Assembly: GCF_007988905.1 (NCBI RefSeq)
Contig: NZ_BJVA01000002.1
Coordinates: 248,001 to 312,000 of the forward strand
Origin: Gluconobacter kanchanaburiensis NBRC 103587
GTDB lineage: Bacteria > Pseudomonadota > Alphaproteobacteria > Acetobacterales > Acetobacteraceae
Reading direction: 5' to 3'
Length of the DNA stretch: 64,000 bases
Shown here: positions 55,002-61,596 of the stretch, in pieces
How positions within the stretch are numbered: position 1 is the first letter of the stretch
Layout of the letters: every line of letters starts with the position of its first letter
The notes under the pieces: generated by a model
Databases searched by the model: none
What the model was told of the DNA's origin: nothing
The model's input: only the letters and a program-made list of their open reading frames with translations
Position numbers and translations under genes: made by a program

Positions 55002-56165
55002 ATGTCTGACATCGAACAGGTTCTTGCATCGCTGGTCGGCTTTCCGAGTGTCTGCGGGCTGCCGAACGGCGACATCATGGACTGGATCGAGGCGTTTCTG
55101 CGCTCCTGCGGAGCAGACGTCCAGCGTATCCCCGGCGAGGCTTCCGGCCGGTCCAGCCTGTTTGCCCGGATCGGGCCAGCCGCCACGCCGGGCGGCATCA
55201 TCCTCTCGGCCCATGCGGATGTCGTCCCGGTGACGGGGCAGGACTGGTCTTCGGATCCTTTTATCCTGACCCGCCGGGAAGACCGGCTGTATGGTCGCGG
55301 CAGCAGCGACATGAAAGGCTTTCTGGCCTGCATGCTCCGCCTGGCGGAGCGAAATGCCTCTTCCGACAATCCAGATCACGCGCCTCTCAAGCGCCCGCTT
55401 TATCTGGCGATTTCCCATGACGAGGAAATCGGCTGCGTTGGCGTCCGCTCGCTTCTTACTGACGTGGAAGGCGATCAGGCCGTCCGGGCGGCATCCTGCA
55501 TCATCGGCGAACCCACCGGTCTTCAGGTTGCTGTCGCGCACAAGGGAAAGATCGCGTTTGAAATCCGTTGCCACGGGCAGGCCGCGCATTCCGCAAACCC
55601 GTTCCTGGGCAAAAGCGCGATTTCACTCGCAGGCTACATGCTTGAAGCCCTTGAACGCCTTCAGACCCATATCCGCACGACAGAACAGCATGACACCCGG
55701 TTTGGCGTTCCCTTCTCGACCGTTCAGGCCGGACTGATCTCCGGTGGGGCGGCTCTGAACATCGTCCCCGATCTGTGTACGATTACCGCTGAAATCCGTC
55801 TGCTGCCCGGATATGAGGGCGCTCCATACCTCAAATGGCTGGAAAATGCGGGAGTTGATGCCGTAAAGCGGCTCGATGGCGGTGAGGTGGAAATCACTGT
55901 GACCAACGCCTATCCCGACCTTAACGCCAGCCCGCTCAGCGATCTGTGTTCGCTGGCCCTACATGAGGCCGGGCGCAACCAGGTTTCGGTCATCGACTTC
56001 GGAACGGAAGCAGGTCTGTTCAGCGAAAAACTGGGCGTGGACTGTATCGTCTGCGGTCCGGGTTCGATCGGTCGGGCGCACAAGGCGGACGAATACATTA
56101 CCGATTCCGAACTTGCGGATGCGGAACGCTTCCTCGATGGCGTCGTCGCGTCCCTGAGATCATGA
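55002..56165 (+). CDS. M20-family deacylase (acetylornithine deacetylase-like)
   Basis: A 387-residue M20 metallopeptidase-fold enzyme. Metal ligands are in ILSAHADVVPV, GRGSSDMKGFLACML and SHDEEIGCVG, with GEPT and a C-terminal RAHKADEYI histidine. The dimerisation domain HKGKIAFEIRCHGQAAHSANP is intact. It resembles ArgE, which removes acetyl from N-acetylornithine, but arg genes are absent and it sits 17 bases after the FMO-like gene. Removal of an N-acyl group from a pathway intermediate is therefore the better guess. Confidence 0.87.
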   Translation: MSDIEQVLASLVGFPSVCGLPNGDIMDWIEAFLRSCGADVQRIPGEASGRSSLFARIGPAATPGGIILSAHADVVPVTGQDWSSDPFILTRREDRLYGRGSSDMKGFLACMLRLAERNASSDNPDHAPLKRPLYLAISHDEEIGCVGVRSLLTDVEGDQAVRAASCIIGEPTGLQVAVAHKGKIAFEIRCHGQAAHSANPFLGKSAISLAGYMLEALERLQTHIRTTEQHDTRFGVPFSTVQAGLISGGAALNIVPDLCTITAEIRLLPGYEGAPYLKWLENAGVDAVKRLDGGEVEITVTNAYPDLNASPLSDLCSLALHEAGRNQVSVIDFGTEAGLFSEKLGVDCIVCGPGSIGRAHKADEYITDSELADAERFLDGVVASLRS

Positions 56166-56220
56166 CTTCGGCGATAAGCCGCAATAGGCTTCTCCCTTCC
56201 CAGCAGGAAAGACCCAGTCG

Positions 56221-56898
56221 ATGACCTTTTCCATCGTCGCGCGCTGTTCAAGAACCGGCCAGTTTGGAATGGCCGTTTCCTCCTCGTCGCCCGCGGTTGC
56301 AAGCCGCTGTGCGTTTGCGCGTGCAGGTGTGGGCGTCGTCGCAACGCAGAACGTCACCGACCCCCGCCTTGGCCCGTCGGGACTGGACCTTCTGGAACGC
56401 GGCGCCACAGCGTCGGAATGTCGCGACATTCTCGTGCGGGGGAACGAATTCCGGGCATTCAGACAGCTCGTCGTTCTCGACAGGAACGGTGAGACGGCGT
56501 TGTGGGCCGGAGATCGTATTCTGGGCTGTCATGCCTCGGCTGGCGGCACGAATGTCGCAGCGGCGGGAAACATGCTGGCCCATGCCGGCGTACCGGAAGC
56601 CATGAAAACGGCGTTCGAAAATTCGGACCCCGCCCTGGAACTGGGAGAGCGTCTGCTTCTGGCGATGGAGGCCGGCCTTGCCGCAGGGGGAGAAGCCGGA
56701 CCGGTGCATTCAGCGGGAATGATCGTGGTCGAAGAACAGAGCTGGCCTCTGGTTGATCTCCGTGTGGACTGGAGCGAAAATCCCTTGTCCGATCTTCGTC
56801 AGCTTTGGGCCCTCTGGAAACCGCAGATGCACGATTACGTCACGCGTGGTCTCAATCCGCTTTCGGCTCCGTCCTATGGTGTGCCCGGCGACGAGTGA
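56221..56898 (+). CDS. DUF1028 family protein (Ntn-hydrolase-like)
   Basis: A 225-residue DUF1028 protein. The family start MTFSIVARCSRTGQFGMAVSS is present, then RAGVGVVATQNVTDPRLGP, ASAGGTNVAAAGNMLA and VDLRVDWSENPLSDL. DUF1028 proteins resemble Ntn hydrolases, and their genes often sit beside RidA, M20 and amidohydrolase genes in catabolic clusters, as here. The reaction is not known to me; amide or cyclic amide hydrolysis is the usual suggestion. It closes the catabolic region, 55 bases after the M20 gene and convergent with the histidine kinase gene. Confidence 0.88.
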   Translation: MTFSIVARCSRTGQFGMAVSSSSPAVASRCAFARAGVGVVATQNVTDPRLGPSGLDLLERGATASECRDILVRGNEFRAFRQLVVLDRNGETALWAGDRILGCHASAGGTNVAAAGNMLAHAGVPEAMKTAFENSDPALELGERLLLAMEAGLAAGGEAGPVHSAGMIVVEEQSWPLVDLRVDWSENPLSDLRQLWALWKPQMHDYVTRGLNPLSAPSYGVPGDE

Positions 56899-56958
56899 AA
56901 ACCGTCTTTCCTTGAAACTTCCAGACTGATCCGCCTCAAGGATTTTGACTGACGAACG

Positions 56959-58173
56959 TCACATCCGCACTTCAAATGTCGTGCTCCACTGTGCCTCTTC
57001 GTCAGTCGTGGCGAGGATCAGCTTGCCGCCATGGCCTCTGACAATCTGTCTGGCCAGTGGCAGCCCAATGCCGTTTCCCCCCGCCTTGAAAGAGACGAAA
57101 GGCTCGAAAATCTGCTCCTGCAGAGCCATGTCTATGCCCGGCCCGTTATCGCGGACCCTGATGATGATTGCATCATTTGCGGCCTCGACAGCCAGTTGAA
57201 CGCGGGGAGCGGGCTGTTCCAGAGCCGCTTCCGCGCCATTGTTGAGCAGATTGACCAGAGCCTGCTCCATCTGCGCCACATCGAGGCGCACCATGATCTT
57301 TCCTGATGGCAGCACAACCTCAAGTGCCACGCGCTCCGTCCAGCGGGCTTTGAAAAGCCTCACGATTTCGCGGATCAGCGGCGCAAGCTCGGTCAGCTTC
57401 AGGTCCGGCTCCGGCAGCCGGGCAAGATCGCGATATCCTCGAACGAAACGATCCAGCCCCTCGGCCCTGCGACGGATGGTGCCGAGTGCTTCCGTAATCA
57501 GAAGTCCGGTGTCATGCGGACTTCCCCCCACATTTTCGAAAAACAGTTCCTCGGCCGTTGCCGACAGGGACACGATGGGGGTCAGAGAATTCATGATTTC
57601 ATGGCTCAGGACCTGAAGCAGGTCCCGCAATGCCTGGGCTTCCGCTGCATTCAATCCGGCTTCGACATCGGTCAGCGCCACATAGGCCACGATGCCGCCA
57701 ACGCCGCCACCTTTTCCAACCGAAAGCGCATAAACCCTGCTCGCTCCGTCTTTTAAAAACAATCGGATCAGGCGCTTTCCGGGTGCAGACGCGTCATTTT
57801 TTAGCGCATCGATCAGGGATGTCGGGGGCTCGCGAAGAATGCCATCCGTCATGAAAAGGCGCCTAGCCGCACGATTGGCGGCATGAAGCGTCCCGTCCAC
57901 CTGCTGGATCAGCAGAGGCACGGGCGCATGATCGAGTAACGCACGATTGCGCAGCTTTTCCCGGTCCAGCGGACGCACGACGGACGGTTCATGGCGTTTC
58001 AGACGCTGCGTGATTCGGATCTGCGCCGCGACGAGCGAAGCCGCGCACAGCACTCCGAGACAGACGAACAGGAGGGAGGTCGCGTAAAAACCCCGGTGCC
58101 ACATCGGTGCCGTGATCAGGCATGCGGCAACGACTCCCGACAGCCGGAGGAGTGTTTCAAACGCCGCGCGCAT
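56959..58173 (-). CDS. Sensor histidine kinase (NtrB-like, with PAS domain)
   Basis: A 404-residue membrane kinase. Two hydrophobic helices lie at residues about 10-50 with almost no periplasmic part, so the signal is sensed in the membrane or cytoplasm. A PAS-like domain follows (LLDHAPVPLLIQQVDGTLHAANRAA starts it). The phosphorylated histidine is in LSHEIMNSLTPIVSLS, and the ATPase boxes are NLLNNGAEAA (N), VRDNGPGID (G1) and GNGIGLPLARQIV (G2). Its gene follows the response regulator gene by one base on the same strand, so the two form one operon and a cognate pair. Confidence 0.92.
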   Translation of the reverse strand: MRAAFETLLRLSGVVAACLITAPMWHRGFYATSLLFVCLGVLCAASLVAAQIRITQRLKRHEPSVVRPLDREKLRNRALLDHAPVPLLIQQVDGTLHAANRAARRLFMTDGILREPPTSLIDALKNDASAPGKRLIRLFLKDGASRVYALSVGKGGGVGGIVAYVALTDVEAGLNAAEAQALRDLLQVLSHEIMNSLTPIVSLSATAEELFFENVGGSPHDTGLLITEALGTIRRRAEGLDRFVRGYRDLARLPEPDLKLTELAPLIREIVRLFKARWTERVALEVVLPSGKIMVRLDVAQMEQALVNLLNNGAEAALEQPAPRVQLAVEAANDAIIIRVRDNGPGIDMALQEQIFEPFVSFKAGGNGIGLPLARQIVRGHGGKLILATTDEEAQWSTTFEVRM

Positions 58174-58174
58174 C

Positions 58175-59383
58175 CTAGAGCCCGTATCGGGCCATACGGC
58201 GGTAAAGTGCCGGACGGGTCAGGCCCAGTTCCCGTGCGGCCTGCGTAACGTTGAAGCCATGCCTGCGCAGCGCCGTTTCGATTAAAGAACGTTCTGTATC
58301 ACGCAGCGTCGGAGTACCTTGCGTGGCTGTCTCCGACGCATCGGAAGAAGTACCCCATGTTCCGGTCAGAACAGCGCGCTCAAGAACCGCGCGAAGGCCT
58401 CGGACATTCTGCGGCCAGCTTTCCCTGCACAGGATCCGACTTCGCTCTTCATCCAGCACAGGCTCTGCGAGACCATGGCGGATTGAAAAATACCGCAGAA
58501 AATGGGCGCTCAGGGCCATAACGTCGTCGGGCCGCTCACAAAGAGGCGGCAGACTCAGCACCACCATGCCCAGATGAAGCAGGAGTCTGGGATCGAGGAC
58601 AGCTTCCAGAGCCGGTTGCTCCAGAGATGACAGCGCGATGATCCGTGGCGCCACGCGCTCGTCCAGCCTGTCCGCCAGACGGCGCTGCATGGGGACGGAC
58701 AGGGCGTCGATATTGCGGAAGATCCATGTGCCACTTTCCTGCGGCAGCGCCTCACACTCCTCCGCACGGATAATCGTCACAGGATCGCTTTCCTGCGACA
58801 GGGCATGAATACGCCGGGCCAGAAGCATTTTCCCTGCACCCGCCGCTCCGGTAATGATCAGCGGCGCGCGCGTGACGGCCAGACGGTCCGCCTCGGCGAC
58901 GAGGCACCGCAGCTCGCCCGATGCCACGATCATGGCTGGCTCGGCCTCCAGCGCTTCTGCGGTCTGACGCCGTTTGAGCGTTCCCTCGACGAGTGCGAGA
59001 AGACGTTCGTTGTTCCAGGGCTTCATGACGAAATCGGTGGCCCCGGCCCGCATCGCCGCGACCGCGATCGTCACACCGCTATGACCTGTCACGACGATAA
59101 CCGGCAGATCCTGACGCAGGACGAGCATGTCACGCAGCAGAGCCAGTCCTTCCGCGCCGGTCGTCATGCCTTTGGTATAATTAAGGTCCAGCAGCACAAG
59201 GTCCACGGAAGAAGACGCAAGCTGCGTCAGGGCTTCCTCCGTTCCGCAGGCGGACAGCATGTCGATCCCGCGGCGACGGAAGAGCAGACGTGCAGCGACC
59301 TGCACGTCCGGATCGTCGTCGACGAAGAGAATGCAGGGCGCGGAAGGCGTGGCTTCACCCGATTCGTTGCGGAACATGTTCAT
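58175..59383 (-). CDS. NtrC-like response regulator with an eroded AAA+ domain
   Basis: A 402-residue regulator with receiver, AAA+ and Fis-type DNA-binding domains in order. The receiver has CILFVDDDPDVQ and the phospho-Asp in VLLDLNYTKGMTTGAEG. The AAA+ part has a weak Walker A (GAAGAGKMLLARRIHAL) and late elements (LPPLCERPDDVMALSAHFL, SWPQNVRGLRAVLERAV), but is short: the GAFTGA loop needed to contact sigma-54 is missing along with its surroundings. The C-terminal helix-turn-helix (FNVTQAARELGLTRPALYRRM) is intact. It should therefore bind DNA but not activate sigma-54. It is divergent from the efflux operon and probably binds the palindrome at 59409. ATG at 59377 is an alternative start. 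Confidence 0.88.
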   Translation of the reverse strand: MNMFRNESGEATPSAPCILFVDDDPDVQVAARLLFRRRGIDMLSACGTEEALTQLASSSVDLVLLDLNYTKGMTTGAEGLALLRDMLVLRQDLPVIVVTGHSGVTIAVAAMRAGATDFVMKPWNNERLLALVEGTLKRRQTAEALEAEPAMIVASGELRCLVAEADRLAVTRAPLIITGAAGAGKMLLARRIHALSQESDPVTIIRAEECEALPQESGTWIFRNIDALSVPMQRRLADRLDERVAPRIIALSSLEQPALEAVLDPRLLLHLGMVVLSLPPLCERPDDVMALSAHFLRYFSIRHGLAEPVLDEERSRILCRESWPQNVRGLRAVLERAVLTGTWGTSSDASETATQGTPTLRDTERSLIETALRRHGFNVTQAARELGLTRPALYRRMARYGL

Positions 59384-59408
59384 TTCAGTCTTGACGGGCC
59401 TCCTAGGG

Positions 59409-59426
59409 GTGTCCGGTTCCGGACAC
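59409..59426. promoter_or_regulatory. Perfect 18-bp palindrome, probable response regulator operator
   Basis: GTGTCCGGTTCCGGACAC is fully symmetric. A further half-site CGGACAC follows at 59439-59445. It lies between the divergent regulator gene and the efflux operon, 113 bases before the adaptor start. Fis-type DNA-binding domains of NtrC-like proteins bind such dyads, so autoregulation and control of the efflux operon are likely. Confidence 0.65.
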
Positions 59427-59539
59427 TCCGTTCAAAAGCGGACACATCCATAAAATCATCGGTTTTTTATCGTTATATATCAATGAGATAACTTCATTTT
59501 TTCCCATGATACACTGTTTGCCAACAGGAGAAACAGTGC

Positions 59540-60859
59540 ATGGACCGACCCGTTCCCAAAGCCACGTCAGGTACCACGATCCGTCCGGCATCCGGCGCGG
59601 TCATGGACCGGGCCGTCGCCCCCTCCCGGCGGCGGATTTTTGTGCGGCGTGCGCTGCGATATGGCGCGCCCGTCGCGGTTGCGGGGCTACTCTGGGCCGG
59701 ATGGCGTCTCGTGCCCGCGTCGGGAACGCTTTCGGTGTCGCGGGACCAGTTGACGGTGGCGACCGTCCGCTCCGCGCCCTTTCTCGACTACCTTCCCGTC
59801 CGCGCCACCGTGGCCCCGCTCAACGTGACCTTCATCGACGCCATTCAGGGCGGCGAAGTGGCGCAAGTCGTGGCGAAGGATGGGGCGCTCGTGAAAAAAG
59901 GAGACATTCTGGCGCATCTGACCAACCCACAGCTCCAGCTCGACGTCACCTCCCGCGAGGCACAGATCGCAAGCCAGCTTGGGGCCGTCAGCGCCCAGCG
60001 CCTGACCCTGCAACAGACCCGCACGACCGAAGAAACGCAGCGCGCGGAGGCCCGCTACAATCTCCTCAAGGCCCAGCGCGAACTCTCCATCCGCCAGCAG
60101 CTTCACGATCAGGGCTTTGAATCCGACGCCAACGTCCAGTCCTATCGTGACGAGGCAGACTATTACGCCCAGCGCCTGAAACGCCTTGAAAGCGCCCTGA
60201 CACAGGATCTGAAGGTCGCGGATCGGCAGGGTGGCGAAATCGACGAGGAAGCCCAGCGCCTGCGCTCCAATCTGGACGTAGTAGAGGCCAGTCTCGGGGC
60301 GCTCGACCTCCGTGCGCCGCTGGATGGACGTCTGACCAATTTCGATCTCCAGCCAGGCCAGTCTCTCAAGGCCGGAGACAAGATCGGCCAGATCGACAGC
60401 GAAGGCCAGTACAGGCTCGATGCGGATATCGATGAATTCTATCTCGGCCGTGTTGCTGTCGGCGAGCGCGCCGAAGCCGATCTGGGCGACACGAAACTGC
60501 CCATGACCGTCTCACGGGTTCACCCGCAGGTCACGAACGGTCAGTTCCGCGCGGAACTCACATTCGACAGGCCGCCGCCGGCCGGACTGCGGCGCGGAGA
60601 AAGCATCGATCTGCGCATCACGCTGGGAGAAACCCATCGCGCGCTCGTCCTGCCGAACGGGGCGTGGCTGGAGGCCAGCGGCGGCTCTTCGGCCTTCGTC
60701 ATGGCCTCGGGCGAGCATAGCGCAGACCGCGTGTCGATCACATCAGGCCGCCGCAATCCCGAGCAGGTCGAGATCACCGGCGGCCTGCATGACGGCGATC
60801 GGGTGATCGTCTCTTCATACAATTCCTACAAGAATTTCAGCCATCTCGCGATTCACTGA
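59540..60859 (+). CDS. Periplasmic adaptor of a MacA/HlyD-like efflux system
   Basis: A 439-residue membrane fusion protein. One N-terminal membrane helix lies at residues about 45-60 (AVAGLLWAGWRLV). The lipoyl/barrel-sandwich halves are VVAKDGALVKKGDILAHL and LDLRAPLDGRLTNFDLQPGQ; between them is a long coiled coil (ASQLGAVSAQRLTLQQ to LRSNLDVVEASLG). A beta-barrel and membrane-proximal domain follow. It connects an inner membrane ABC permease with the periplasm or an outer membrane channel. The ATG at 59540 has CAGGAG ten bases upstream. It is the first gene of the operon with the ATPase at 60886 and permease at 61597. Confidence 0.9.
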   Translation: MDRPVPKATSGTTIRPASGAVMDRAVAPSRRRIFVRRALRYGAPVAVAGLLWAGWRLVPASGTLSVSRDQLTVATVRSAPFLDYLPVRATVAPLNVTFIDAIQGGEVAQVVAKDGALVKKGDILAHLTNPQLQLDVTSREAQIASQLGAVSAQRLTLQQTRTTEETQRAEARYNLLKAQRELSIRQQLHDQGFESDANVQSYRDEADYYAQRLKRLESALTQDLKVADRQGGEIDEEAQRLRSNLDVVEASLGALDLRAPLDGRLTNFDLQPGQSLKAGDKIGQIDSEGQYRLDADIDEFYLGRVAVGERAEADLGDTKLPMTVSRVHPQVTNGQFRAELTFDRPPPAGLRRGESIDLRITLGETHRALVLPNGAWLEASGGSSAFVMASGEHSADRVSITSGRRNPEQVEITGGLHDGDRVIVSSYNSYKNFSHLAIH

Positions 60860-60885
60860 CGCAACATATTGCAGGACCGGACATC

Positions 60886-61569
60886 ATGCTGATCGAACTC
60901 TCGCACATCCAGCGCCTCTACCGCTCCGACGAAGTGGAGACGACCGCTCTGCACGACATCGAACTCCAGATCGAAAAAGGCGAATTCGTCGCGATCATGG
61001 GGCCGTCGGGCTGCGGCAAATCCACGCTGCTGAACATCCTCGGCACGATCGACCGGCCAACCGGTGGCTCATATCGCTTCGGCGAGCATGAACTGACGGC
61101 GATGAACGAGGCAGAACTGGCGAAATTCCGCCGCGAGCATCTGGGCTATGTGTTCCAGAGCTTCAACCTGATCGACGAACTGACGATCGAGGAGAACATC
61201 GAACTCGCCCTGATCTATCGCAACATGCCCAAGGCCGAACGCCAGAGCCGTGTGTCCCATGCCATGGACCATGTCGGCATTGCGCATCGGGCGCGGCATT
61301 ACCCGTCCCAGCTTTCCGGCGGTCAGCAGCAGCGCGCGGCCATCGCCCGCGCCATCGTAGGCGAGCCAAGCCTGATCCTCGCCGACGAACCGACCGGCAA
61401 TCTCGACACCGAAAACGGCGCACAGGTGATGGACATCCTCCAGCGCCTCAACGACGAGGGCGCTACCATCATCATGGTCACGCACTCCCCCAGCCACGCC
61501 GACCTCGCCCGCCGCCGCATAGACATGCTCGACGGACAGGTCGTGGTCTCCGTCCGCAACGCAATCTGA
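60886..61569 (+). CDS. MacB/LolD-type ABC transporter ATPase
   Basis: A 227-residue ABC ATPase of the MacB/LolD/FtsE type. Walker A is GPSGCGKSTLLN, the Q-loop is GYVFQSFNLIDELT (typical of this type), the signature is LSGGQQQRAAIARAI, Walker B is LILADEPTGNLD, and the switch histidine is in MVTHSPSHA. It powers the FtsX-type permease encoded 27 bases downstream. This type works by mechanical transmission in the periplasm and not by moving substrate through the membrane. Confidence 0.95.
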   Translation: MLIELSHIQRLYRSDEVETTALHDIELQIEKGEFVAIMGPSGCGKSTLLNILGTIDRPTGGSYRFGEHELTAMNEAELAKFRREHLGYVFQSFNLIDELTIEENIELALIYRNMPKAERQSRVSHAMDHVGIAHRARHYPSQLSGGQQQRAAIARAIVGEPSLILADEPTGNLDTENGAQVMDILQRLNDEGATIIMVTHSPSHADLARRRIDMLDGQVVVSVRNAI

Positions 61570-61596
61570 AGCGACAGCAAGGGAGGAACGAGGGCC

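Noticed and set aside
55002-56165. Arginine biosynthesis argE
   Set aside because: No arg genes nearby, and the gene is coupled to a flavoprotein and DUF1028 gene.
59446-59539. Sigma-54 promoter before the efflux operon
   Set aside because: I looked for the GG and GC elements with correct spacing and did not find a convincing match; the regulator also lacks the sigma-54 contact loop.
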